From DASZVB01 sp035545855 (GTDB lineage: Bacteria > Myxococcota_A > Polyangia > Polyangiales > Polyangiaceae): a stretch of 64,000 nt of DNA. The DNA lies in NCBI GenBank assembly GCA_035545855.1, contig DASZXK010000206.1, positions 20,225-84,224 on the forward strand, read 5' to 3'. Numbering within the stretch: position 1 is the stretch's first letter; each line of letters begins with the position of its first letter. The notes beneath the pieces are model-generated. The model was given only the letters and a program-made list of their open reading frames with translations. It was not told the DNA's origin and ran no database searches. A program made the translations under genes and the position numbers. Shown here piece after piece: positions 39,480 through 47,435 of the stretch.

Positions 39480-40940
39480 TCAGGCCTTTCCCGCGAGTGC
39501 CGTCAGCACCTTCTCGTGGATGCCACCGAAGGCGCCGTTCGAGAGCAGCGCGATCGTGTCCCCGGGCTTCGCGAGCTCCTTCAGCCGAGCCACGATGGCG
39601 TCCACGCCGTCGAAGGTCTCGGCGGGTCTTCCGCGCGCCGAGAGCGCCGTCGAAAGACGACCGAGATCGAGCCGTTCCGATTCGGGGAGGCCGGAGCGGC
39701 CGAGCGGCGGGAAGAGCACGCGATCGGCCGAATCGAAGCTCCGTTCGTACTCGGCCTGGTGCATCGCGCGGCACGCCGTCGCGCTCCGCGGCTCGAACAC
39801 GGCGATGAGCGCCCCGTTCGCGTGGCGTGCCCGCAACGCGGCGAGCGTCTCTCGCACCGCCGTCGGGTGATGCGCGAAGTCGTCGATCACGGTGATTCCG
39901 CCGGGAGTGCCGATCACCTCTTGCCTTCGCTTCACGCCGCGGAACGCCGAGAGCGGACGCGCGAGCAAGTGGAGCGGGACGCCGTACCCCTCGACGGTCG
40001 CCGCGAGCGCCGCGACGGTGTTCGAGACGTTGTGGCGCCCCGCGAGCGGAACCACGTAGCGGCCGCACAGCACGCCCCCGGCGAAGAGATCGAACGTCGT
40101 CCCGGTGCGATCCGTCACGGCGGGCGCGGCGAGCCACCGCGGCGCGACGCCGTGCGTGTCCTCCCCTTCGAGGGCGTAGAACGAGGCGGGGGCGCGCGCG
40201 GACTCCGTCACGATGCGAACGACGGTTTCGTCGGCCGCGTTCGCGACGACGAGGCCGTTCTCTGGAAGGCCCGCGACGAATTTCCGGAACGCGTCTTCGT
40301 AGGACTCCCTCGTCGGGTAGATGTCGACGTGGTCGTGCTCGACGGACGTCACGATCGCGACCTCCGCGCGGTAGTGGAGGAACTTCGCCGTCTTCTCGAA
40401 GAAGGCCGTGTCGTACTCGTCTCCCTCGATCACGAACGGCGCTCGATCGGACGGGGGCGACGCGCCGACCGTCGGGAGACGCCGCCGCTTCGGCGCGCGG
40501 AAGCTCCGCTCGAAGTTCGCCGGGATGCCGCCGACGAGGAACCCGGGCTCGAGGCCCGCGCCTTCGAGGAGCCACGCCGCGAGCGACGTGGTCGTCGTCT
40601 TGCCGTGCGTCCCCGCGACGACGAGGGGGCGCGTCCCGGAGAGCACGAACTCCTGCAGCGCCCCGGCGATGTGGGTGTACGGGAGCTTCCCATCGATGGC
40701 CGCGCGGGCCTCGGGGTTGTCCCTCCGGCACACGTTGCCGACGACGACGAGGTCCGGCCTCGGCACGAGGTGCGCGGGGTCGAATCCCGTCATGCACCGC
40801 ACGCCCCAGCCGGCGAGCGCGGGACCCACGGGAGGGTCGAAGGCGACGTCGCTCCCGGACACGTCGTGCCCGAGCTCCCGGAGGAGCCCGGCGAGAGAGC
40901 CCATGGCCGTGCCGGAGACTGCGACGACGTGGATGTGCAT
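39480..40940 (-). CDS. mpl: Murein tripeptide ligase Mpl
   Basis: 486 residues of the Mur-ligase family. It joins UDP-MurNAc to recycled L-Ala-gamma-D-Glu-meso-DAP. The N-terminus MHIHVVAVSGTAMGSLAGLL, the ATP loop VVAGTHGKTTTTSLAAWLLE, HNVSNTVAALAA and DDFAHHPTAVRETLAAL are typical. GYG/HHPTA-like C-domain motifs support Mpl rather than MurC, and the length and N-terminus match. Role: cell-wall recycling. It is divergent from metF, 42 bases apart. Confidence 0.9.
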   Translation of the reverse strand: MHIHVVAVSGTAMGSLAGLLRELGHDVSGSDVAFDPPVGPALAGWGVRCMTGFDPAHLVPRPDLVVVGNVCRRDNPEARAAIDGKLPYTHIAGALQEFVLSGTRPLVVAGTHGKTTTTSLAAWLLEGAGLEPGFLVGGIPANFERSFRAPKRRRLPTVGASPPSDRAPFVIEGDEYDTAFFEKTAKFLHYRAEVAIVTSVEHDHVDIYPTRESYEDAFRKFVAGLPENGLVVANAADETVVRIVTESARAPASFYALEGEDTHGVAPRWLAAPAVTDRTGTTFDLFAGGVLCGRYVVPLAGRHNVSNTVAALAATVEGYGVPLHLLARPLSAFRGVKRRQEVIGTPGGITVIDDFAHHPTAVRETLAALRARHANGALIAVFEPRSATACRAMHQAEYERSFDSADRVLFPPLGRSGLPESERLDLGRLSTALSARGRPAETFDGVDAIVARLKELAKPGDTIALLSNGAFGGIHEKVLTALAGKA

Positions 40941-40957
40941 GATCTTCGAGGCCGACC

Positions 40958-40964
40958 CATACTA
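40958..40964. promoter_or_regulatory. Overlapping divergent -10 boxes of mpl and metF
   Basis: CATACTAGG reads as a CATACT -10 box for metF (plus) and TAGTAT for mpl (minus) from the same bases. Start codons are 19 bases (metF) and 18 bases (mpl) away, implying very short leaders. No clear -35 boxes. Confidence 0.35.
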
Positions 40965-40982
40965 GGCTCCTTCGCCCCCACG

Positions 40983-41858
40983 ATGAAGATCATCGAGAAG
41001 CTCCACAGGGAATCGCCCGCGTTTTCGTTCGAGTTCTTCCCGCCGAAAGACGAAGCAGGCGTCGAGCAGCTCTTCCAGACGGTGAGGGATCTCGCGCCGT
41101 ACAAGCCGACGTACGTCTCGGTGACGTGGGGCGCCGGCGGAAGCACCCGGCGCCTCACGATAGATCTCGTGCGCCGCATCAAGAAGGAGTCCGGCATCGA
41201 GGCGATGGCACACCTCACGTGCGTCGGCGCCACGAAAGAGGACATCGCGGGCGTGCTCGCTCAGCTCACCGAGGCGGGCATCGAGAACGTGCTCGCCCTT
41301 CGCGGCGACCCGCCGCGTGGCGAATCCAAGTTCGTGAAGACGGAGGGCGGCTTCGGGAGCGGCGCGGAGCTCGTCCGCTTCATCCGCGGCGGTTACGACT
41401 TCTGTCTCGGCGGCGCTTGCTACCCCGAGACGCACCCGGAGGCGACGGACGCGGAGACGGACCTCGGGTACCTGAAGGAGAAGACGCAGGCGGGGACGGA
41501 CTTCCTCGTGACCCAGCTCTTCTTCGACAACCGGGACTACTTCTCCTTCGTGGAGCGAGCCCGGAAAGTCGGCATCACGCAGAAGATCGTCGCCGGCATC
41601 TGGCCCATCACGAACCTCGCCCAGATCAAGCGGATCACCGGCATGTGCGGCGCGACCATTCCTCCGGATCTTCTAGCGAAGCTGGAAAACGCGAAGGAGC
41701 CGGACGCCGTCCGAGCGGTGGGTGTGGCGCACGCAATCGCGCAATGCCGCGAACTCGTTGCGCATGGCGTCCCTGGCATCCACTTCTATACGCTGAACCG
41801 GTCCCACGCGACGGTGGACATACTGGAGGCGTTGCGTAAGTCGGGGCAGGCCGCCTAG
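40983..41858 (+). CDS. metF: 5,10-methylenetetrahydrofolate reductase
   Basis: 291 residues. It reduces methylene-THF to methyl-THF with FAD/NADH, supplying methionine and hence SAM. FAD/THF signatures: FSFEFFPPKDEAGVEQLFQT, YVSVTWGAGGS, THLTCVGATKEDI-like AHLTCVGATKEDIAGVL, NVLALRGDPPRG, TDFLVTQLFFDN and a final GVPGIHFYTLNRS. Length standard. The phcB-like SAM-dependent methyltransferase gene is 174 bases downstream on the same strand, an interesting SAM link if they share a transcript. Confidence 0.96.
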   Translation: MKIIEKLHRESPAFSFEFFPPKDEAGVEQLFQTVRDLAPYKPTYVSVTWGAGGSTRRLTIDLVRRIKKESGIEAMAHLTCVGATKEDIAGVLAQLTEAGIENVLALRGDPPRGESKFVKTEGGFGSGAELVRFIRGGYDFCLGGACYPETHPEATDAETDLGYLKEKTQAGTDFLVTQLFFDNRDYFSFVERARKVGITQKIVAGIWPITNLAQIKRITGMCGATIPPDLLAKLENAKEPDAVRAVGVAHAIAQCRELVAHGVPGIHFYTLNRSHATVDILEALRKSGQAA

Positions 41859-41923
41859 TCTACGCCCCTCGGCTAGCGGTCACGCGAGGCCGAGCTCGCA
41901 CGCGGTTGCTGGACGCGCGCGAA

Positions 41924-42006
41924 TCTCGTCACCGAGAGATCACTTTGGCGAAACGGTGCCTCTGCTACCGGTGAGGCAACCGCTCTTCGTGCGCTTGGGG
42001 GCGCAC
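41924..42006 (+). ncRNA. Structured leader before the phcB-like gene (putative cis-RNA)
   Basis: Three consecutive stem-loops lie between metF and the ATG at 42033. TCTCG-TCAC-CGAGA (41924-41937). CGGT-GCCTC ... GAGGC-A-ACCG (41954-41982), containing GAGGCAACCG. GTGCGC-TTGGGG-GCGCAC (41989-42006), a perfect 6-bp stem. No T-tract follows, so they are not obvious terminators. They could be a leader that senses a metabolite or blocks ribosome loading. I could not assign a known riboswitch class. Confidence 0.35.
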
Positions 42007-42032
42007 AGTCCACCCGAAAGTCCCCGAGCCCC

Positions 42033-43601
42033 ATGAAGTCCCTGAAGACCGAGTCCGTCGACACGCTTCCTTCTCACCAGTCCGAGCTCCGTGCAAAACG
42101 CCGCACGAGCACCCCTCCGCCCCCCGTGAAGAAGTACGAGGAGCTGGAAGGCGGACTCGGGAAGGAGATCAACTTCCGCCCGCCCCGGATCCCGTCGGCG
42201 GAGCTCGGGCCCGTCGGCGCGGTGGTGGAGATCCGGGACGGGGACGGTTCGCTCAGGAAGGTCCTGCACGACGTCTCGCAGAACGGCGTCGCGTTCGAGT
42301 GGGAGGACGGCGCGGCTCAGGTCGGCGATCACCTCCCCGAGATCGTCGTCAGCTTCGACGGACACGAGGCGTACCGGGGTGAGGCGCGCGTCAGCTCCGT
42401 GCGCGTGATCGCGGGGAAGCAGATCGTCGGCGCGTCCTTCCTCGACACGCTGATGAACGTCGACGACGTACTCCAGCTCCGGGACGTGAAGCTGTGGGGT
42501 GCGCGCGAAGCCGGGTCGACCCCGCGGCAGCGTCCGTGGCGAGTTCCCGGGCACGAGGCCTTCAAGGCCCGCACGTCGGAGCTCCGGTTGCTCTTCGAGG
42601 ATGCCGAGCAGCACCTTCGTGAGCTCGAGACGTCTCTCCCGTGGCACGTCACGCACGGTGATCACGAAAGCCCGGCACGCGCCGCTCTCGTCGAGCGGAT
42701 GCGTCGAGACGTCGTGGAGGACGTCGTGGCCCTCTACGTGGAGATCGGTGCGCTCTACCCCGGCATCCCGGTGACCGACCATCCTGCCCTGAAGGAGTGG
42801 TCCCTCAGGCATCTGGACGACGCTTTCATGCAGTCTCCGTGGGTGCGTCGCGCGTACGAGAAGCCGCTCGGCTATCCTGGCGACTTCGAGCTGATGAACG
42901 GCCTCTACGGGAACCACTTCAGCGGGAGCTCGCTCTTCGCGAAGGCGGTGAACATGGCGTTCGTGTCCGTGCCCGCCGCCCGCGCGGTCGTCGAGCGCAA
43001 GAACCTCGTGCGCGCCAGGCTGGACGCGCTCCTGGATTCCGCGGCCGAGCGCGGGCGGTCGGTCCGCATCCTCTCGATCGCTGCGGGCCCGGCGCAGGAG
43101 GTGTACGAGCTCCTCGAGCGCCGGACCCGCGTCCCTTGCCCCGTCGAGATCGTCCTGTTCGATCAGGACAGGCGCGCGCTCGGTTTCGCGTACTCGAGGA
43201 TCCAGCCGCTCGCCGCGCGGTTCGGGGACCAGGTGAGCGTCGTGTACCTCCATGACACGATCAAGCGGCTCCTCAGGGACGCGAACCTGTTCTCCCCGCT
43301 CGGGACGTTCGACGCGATCTTCAGCTGCGGCCTGTTCGACTACCTCCCGCAGCCGACGGCGACGACCCTGACGGCCAGCCTCTACCAGCGCGTCGCCCCG
43401 GGCGGCTCGCTCTACATCGGCAACCAAACCCCCGCGAGCACGAGCCGGTGGGCGATGGAGTTCCACTGCGACTGGTATCTCATCTACCGTGAGCACGAGC
43501 AGATGCTGGAATTCGCTCGAGCGGGTGCCCCCGGGGCCGCGGTCTCCATCGTGGAGGAGCCAACCGGGATCAATCCGTTCGTCGTCGTGAAGCGGGAGTG
43601 A
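42033..43601 (+). CDS. PilZ-like domain fused to PhcB-type class I SAM methyltransferase
   Basis: 522 residues. N-terminus about 60-155 resembles a PilZ domain with the D80-V-S-Q-N-G85 motif, but the usual upstream RxxxR is not clear (only RPPR), so c-di-GMP binding is uncertain. Residues about 170-320 are a helical region with EKPLGYPGDFELMNGLYG. Residues about 340-520 form a class I methyltransferase: ILSIAAGPAQEVYELL (motif I, near 346), VLFDQDRRAL (D377) and FSCGLFDYLPQ (about 430-438). The last two are characteristic of the family annotated as extracellular-factor 3-hydroxypalmitic acid methyl ester synthesis (PhcB). PhcB methylates a 3-hydroxy fatty acid to make a diffusible signal. It precedes the fused sensor by 1 base. 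Confidence 0.78.
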   Translation: MKSLKTESVDTLPSHQSELRAKRRTSTPPPPVKKYEELEGGLGKEINFRPPRIPSAELGPVGAVVEIRDGDGSLRKVLHDVSQNGVAFEWEDGAAQVGDHLPEIVVSFDGHEAYRGEARVSSVRVIAGKQIVGASFLDTLMNVDDVLQLRDVKLWGAREAGSTPRQRPWRVPGHEAFKARTSELRLLFEDAEQHLRELETSLPWHVTHGDHESPARAALVERMRRDVVEDVVALYVEIGALYPGIPVTDHPALKEWSLRHLDDAFMQSPWVRRAYEKPLGYPGDFELMNGLYGNHFSGSSLFAKAVNMAFVSVPAARAVVERKNLVRARLDALLDSAAERGRSVRILSIAAGPAQEVYELLERRTRVPCPVEIVLFDQDRRALGFAYSRIQPLAARFGDQVSVVYLHDTIKRLLRDANLFSPLGTFDAIFSCGLFDYLPQPTATTLTASLYQRVAPGGSLYIGNQTPASTSRWAMEFHCDWYLIYREHEQMLEFARAGAPGAAVSIVEEPTGINPFVVVKRE

Positions 43602-43602
43602 G

Positions 43603-46263
43603 ATGGGAGAGGGCGCGGAAGGGCTCGAACTGGAGGCGCGCTGGGCCGCCTGGGTGCTCGCCCGGAATCTTCGCTCGACGAAGATTTCCCTCTGGCTGGT
43701 CCTTTCCCTCGTCCCGCTCTTCGGCGTCCTCGACTACCTCCTCGCGCCGCGCGAGTGGCTCGCGTTCCTCTACGGCACGCGGGTGCTCGTCACCCTCATC
43801 ACGATCGCGCTCCTCTTCGCGGCGCGGAGGCCCTTCTTCGAACGGTACGTGGACGTCGTCTCGGCGTCCTTTCAGGTCGTCGTCGCCCTCGGGATCGGCG
43901 TGATGACCGTCTTCATGGGCGGGCTCGCGTCCCCTTACTACGCGGGTCTCTCGCTCATCCTCGTCGGCATGGGCCTCCTCTTCGTCTGGCCGAGGACCGT
44001 GGTCCTCGTCACCAACGTCGCGATCGTGCTGGCGTTCGTGGTTCCGAACGTCCTGATCGGGACCGCCCAGGTCACGTTCGCCGCGTTCTCGAACCTGCTC
44101 TTCCTCTCGACGCTCGCGTTCATCGCCGGGATCGGCCAGATAGTCACGTACCGGACCTACCGGGAGCAGGTCGAGAACCAGCTCGTCATCGAGTCCACCA
44201 AGGCGAACCTGGAGCGCGTCAACGAGCAGCTGAAGGAGCTCGATCGGTTCAAGAGCGAGCTCTTCGCGAACGTGACCCACGAGCTGAAGACGCCGCTCAC
44301 CATGATTCTCACGCCGCTCGAGCTCCTCATCGAGGGCGAGATGGGGAAGCTCACGGACGCCCAGCGCGGCACCCTCCAGTCGATGCTCCGGAGCGGGATG
44401 AAGCTCCTGAAGCTCATCGGAGACCTGCTGGACCTCTCCAAGCTGAACGAATCGAGGCTGCGGCTCCAGCTCGGCGAGCATGATCTCGTCCAGTACCTTC
44501 GCGGGCTCGCGGCGCAGGTCCAGCCGCTCGCCCAGCGAAAGACGATCGATCTGTCGTTCGAGAGCGACGTGCCGTCCGCCGTCGTCCATTGCGACATAGA
44601 GAAGCTCGAGCGCGTCTTCGTGAACCTCCTCTCGAACGCGGCGAAGTTCACGCCCCCGAAGGGCAAGATCGTCGTTCGACTGGAGGACGTCGGCGACGCG
44701 GTCCGCGTCACCGTCCGGGACACCGGCATCGGGTTCCCGAAGGAGATGGCCGAGACGATCTTCGAGCGCTTCGTCCAGGTCGACATGGGCGGGACCCGAA
44801 AATACGGCGGCACCGGGATCGGCCTGTCGCTCGCTCGCGAGCTCGTCACTCTCCACGGCGGCACCATTCGCGCCGAGAGCGACGGCACGGACGGCGCGAC
44901 GTTCGTCGTGGAGCTCCGGAAAGGGCGGGACCACATCGCCCCCGATCGCGTCGATCGGCGGTTCCGGCAGGAGGACCGCGTCGGCGGAAAGCGCGAGACG
45001 GATCACGGCGTCGGGGAGTGGCAGGTCCAGGCGCGGGACCAGTTCCGGCTCATCGACATCGACGAGGCGACCGAGCAGCGAATCGTGAATCGGGACCCGG
45101 ACGAGCTCGACCGGGCGCAGAGCGTGCTCGTCGTGGAGGATACGCCCGACGTCATCCGGATGATCCACCTGACGCTCCGCGGGAACTTTCGCGTCTTCGC
45201 GGCGCCGGGCGGCGAGAAGGGCTTCGAGCTCGCCACGAAGCACCTCCCGAGCCTCGTCATCACGGATCTCATGATGCCGGAGGTGGACGGCATGGAGCTC
45301 ACGCGCCGCCTCCGCGCCGATCCGCGCACGCGTCACATCCCCATCGTCATGCTGACGGCCCGCGGGGACGTGGAGGATCGCGTCGCGGGCTTCGAGGCCG
45401 GCGTGAACGCCTATCTGACGAAGCCCTTCTCGACGCGGGAGCTCGTCTCGACGGTTCGCGGGCTCGTGCGGATCCAGGAGACCACGGCGGACATCGTCCT
45501 CACGCACAGCATGGACTCGCTCGAGACCGTGGCGGGCGGCCTGGCGCACGAGATCAACAATCCGCTGAACTACGTCCGGAATGCGCTCGCCCTCGTGAAG
45601 GTCGACGTGGACAAGCTCGTCGACCAGATCCGCGCGCCCGGCGGAGCCCCGCCCGAGGAAACGCTCTCGCGCCTCCAGCGCATGTTCGACGTCGCCGAGA
45701 CGGGGCTCACGCGCATCGGGGCGACCGTGAACCTCATGCAACGCTATTCGAGAGAGGGCTACAGCCGCGTGCTCCAGCCGCTGGACCTGTTCGCGGCCGC
45801 GCGTGACGTGATCGCCACACTGGAGGCGGGGCACGAGAAGCCGCTCATCGTCGCGCGGTTCTCGGGGGAGGGGCGCATCGACTGCGTCCCCGAGGAGATG
45901 CACCAGGTCCTCACGAACCTGATACAGAACGCGCTCGACGCGATCCCGAGCGACGGTACCGGTCGGGTGCTGGTCACCGGGTCGAACGACGGCCCGAACG
46001 TCGTTCTCTCCGTGGAAGACAACGGCCCGGGGATCCAGGCCGAAGACCGCGCGCGCATCTTCACGCCTTTCTACACGACGAAAGACGTCGGCCGGGGCAT
46101 GGGCCTCGGCCTGACCATCGTCCGGAGAGTCGTCACTTCCCTAAGCGGCACGGTGGACGTCGCGAGCGAGATCGGGCACGGAACGGTCTTCACGCTCCGG
46201 CTCCCGCGCGAAAACGTCGAACGTCGAATGCCGAAGGCGCTTCCCTCGCCCGAGTTGGTGTAG
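43603..46263 (+). CDS. PhcS-PhcR-like fusion: membrane sensor kinase, receiver and second kinase
   Basis: 886 residues. Six predicted membrane helices (about 28-182) end in a coiled coil (VENQLVIESTKANLERVNEQ). First kinase: HAKA/DHp with H226 (FANVTHELKTPLTMIL) and ATPase motifs LERVFVNLLSNAAKF, DTGIGFP, GTGIGLSLA. A linker of about 75 residues leads to a receiver domain (about 519-640) with D555 (VITDLMMPEVDG) and TKPFS. A second kinase follows: H649 (GGLAHEINNPLNY), NLIQNALDAIP, DNGPGI, GMGLGLTIV. In Ralstonia the membrane kinase PhcS and the receiver-kinase PhcR are separate proteins; here they are joined. It starts 1 base after the PhcB-like stop. Phosphorelay H226 to D555 and on to H649 is inferred. 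Confidence 0.85.
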   Translation: MGEGAEGLELEARWAAWVLARNLRSTKISLWLVLSLVPLFGVLDYLLAPREWLAFLYGTRVLVTLITIALLFAARRPFFERYVDVVSASFQVVVALGIGVMTVFMGGLASPYYAGLSLILVGMGLLFVWPRTVVLVTNVAIVLAFVVPNVLIGTAQVTFAAFSNLLFLSTLAFIAGIGQIVTYRTYREQVENQLVIESTKANLERVNEQLKELDRFKSELFANVTHELKTPLTMILTPLELLIEGEMGKLTDAQRGTLQSMLRSGMKLLKLIGDLLDLSKLNESRLRLQLGEHDLVQYLRGLAAQVQPLAQRKTIDLSFESDVPSAVVHCDIEKLERVFVNLLSNAAKFTPPKGKIVVRLEDVGDAVRVTVRDTGIGFPKEMAETIFERFVQVDMGGTRKYGGTGIGLSLARELVTLHGGTIRAESDGTDGATFVVELRKGRDHIAPDRVDRRFRQEDRVGGKRETDHGVGEWQVQARDQFRLIDIDEATEQRIVNRDPDELDRAQSVLVVEDTPDVIRMIHLTLRGNFRVFAAPGGEKGFELATKHLPSLVITDLMMPEVDGMELTRRLRADPRTRHIPIVMLTARGDVEDRVAGFEAGVNAYLTKPFSTRELVSTVRGLVRIQETTADIVLTHSMDSLETVAGGLAHEINNPLNYVRNALALVKVDVDKLVDQIRAPGGAPPEETLSRLQRMFDVAETGLTRIGATVNLMQRYSREGYSRVLQPLDLFAAARDVIATLEAGHEKPLIVARFSGEGRIDCVPEEMHQVLTNLIQNALDAIPSDGTGRVLVTGSNDGPNVVLSVEDNGPGIQAEDRARIFTPFYTTKDVGRGMGLGLTIVRRVVTSLSGTVDVASEIGHGTVFTLRLPRENVERRMPKALPSPELV

Positions 46264-46273
46264 CGTCTCGTGC

Positions 46274-46297
46274 GCGGAGAGGGAGAATCCTCTCCGC
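46274..46297 (+). promoter_or_regulatory. Perfect 9-bp intercistronic hairpin before the PhcQ-like gene
   Basis: GCGGAGAGG-GAGAAT-CCTCTCCGC has a perfect 9-bp stem and 6-base loop, between the stop at 46263 and the ATG at 46308. The SD-like GGAGAGGGAG sits in the left arm and loop, too far (22 bases) from the ATG to serve directly. It could stabilise or attenuate the message, or control translation of the downstream gene. Confidence 0.55.
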
Positions 46298-46307
46298 TCC
46301 ATTCGTC

Positions 46308-47435
46308 ATGACCGCTCACGTCCTGTTCGTAGACGACGACGAAGCGAACCTGATCGTCTGGCGAGAGGCCTGCTCCGACGCGCACGCGGTGCTCGTCGCG
46401 AACGGCGCCGATCACGCCATGGCCCTCCTCCGGGAGCACGAGGTCGGCGTCGTCCTCGCCGATCAGCGCATGCCGAAGACGACGGGGGTCGAGCTCCTGG
46501 AGAAGGTGCGGGAAGAGTTTCCCGACACCGTGCGGATCCTCATCACGGCCTACTCGGACCTCGGCGCCGCGATCGACGCGATCAACCGCGGGCACGTCCG
46601 CCGGTACCTGCGAAAGCCGTGTGCTCTCCCCGAGCTCCGCGCCGAGATCGCGGACGCGATGGAGTTCTACCAGATCCGGCTCCGTGCTCGCGCCGTGGAG
46701 CGGCGACTCCTCCTCACGGAACGCGTGTACGCGCTCGGCCTCGTCGCGTCCGCTCTCGGGCGCGAGCTCGGGAGGCCGGCGGAGCTCATCCGCGAGAGCG
46801 TCAGCCTCGCCCGCACGGAGGTGCGGACGATCGCGGACAAGCTCGAGTCTCCCGCGGGGGACGTGCGAGTGCTCCGGACGCGACTCCTCGAGCTCGAGGA
46901 GTGGCTCGGCCGGGCGCTCCTCGGCGTCGAGCGGGTGATCGACCTCGCGCGGAGCGTGGAGGTCTCGCCGCCCGGCGCCGAGACGGAGCAGGTGGACGTA
47001 GCGTCGGTGCTCCGGCTCACCTTGCGCATCATCCGCGGAGAGCTGCGACGCGGCGCGGACGTCGAGCTCGATCTCACGGCCGTCTCGAAGGCCCGAGGCT
47101 CGAGCACGAAGCTCGGACAGGTGGTGCTGAACCTGCTCGTGAACAGCCTGGAGGCGGTCTCCACGATGCCCCCCTCGAAGAGCGTCATCACCGTGAAGCT
47201 CTGGGAGAGCTCGGGCCGCGTCCGCCTGGACGTCCGGGACAACGGGCCCTCCATCCCGGAGGCCGAGCTCCAGCACGTCTTCGATCCGTTCCGCGTCGCC
47301 GGAACGGTCCGGGGCGCGGGCCTCGGTCTCGCGATCGCCCGCACGCTCGTCGAGGAGATGCGCGGGACGCTCTCCGTGGGGAACCAGCCCGACGGCGGCG
47401 TCGTCTTCTCGGTCTCGCTCGCCGCCGCGGGTTAG
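46308..47435 (+). CDS. PhcQ-like response regulator with degenerate kinase domain
   Basis: 375 residues. Receiver domain about 1-120: LFVDDDEANL, D52 (VVLADQRMPKTTG), ILITAYSDLGAAIDAI, RRYLRKPC. Then a dimerisation-like helical region where the usual A-H-E-I-x-N-P H-box reads SALGRELGRPAEL, so the phospho-acceptor His is replaced. The C-terminal HATPase region keeps KLGQVVLNLLVNSLEAVS, DVRDNGPSIP (a Ser where Gly is usual) and GAGLGLAIARTLVEEM. This plan (REC plus ATPase-type C-terminus) matches PhcQ. It is probably a phosphorylated output or adaptor, not a kinase. It overlaps the convergent nudC end by 4 bases (47432-47435). Confidence 0.8.
   Translation: MTAHVLFVDDDEANLIVWREACSDAHAVLVANGADHAMALLREHEVGVVLADQRMPKTTGVELLEKVREEFPDTVRILITAYSDLGAAIDAINRGHVRRYLRKPCALPELRAEIADAMEFYQIRLRARAVERRLLLTERVYALGLVASALGRELGRPAELIRESVSLARTEVRTIADKLESPAGDVRVLRTRLLELEEWLGRALLGVERVIDLARSVEVSPPGAETEQVDVASVLRLTLRIIRGELRRGADVELDLTAVSKARGSSTKLGQVVLNLLVNSLEAVSTMPPSKSVITVKLWESSGRVRLDVRDNGPSIPEAELQHVFDPFRVAGTVRGAGLGLAIARTLVEEMRGTLSVGNQPDGGVVFSVSLAAAG

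Noticed and set aside
41924..42006. Identification as a SAM-I/SAM-IV riboswitch
   Set aside because: GGCAACC and GAGAG fragments are suggestive but the conserved core cannot be aligned by eye; left as an unassigned structured leader.
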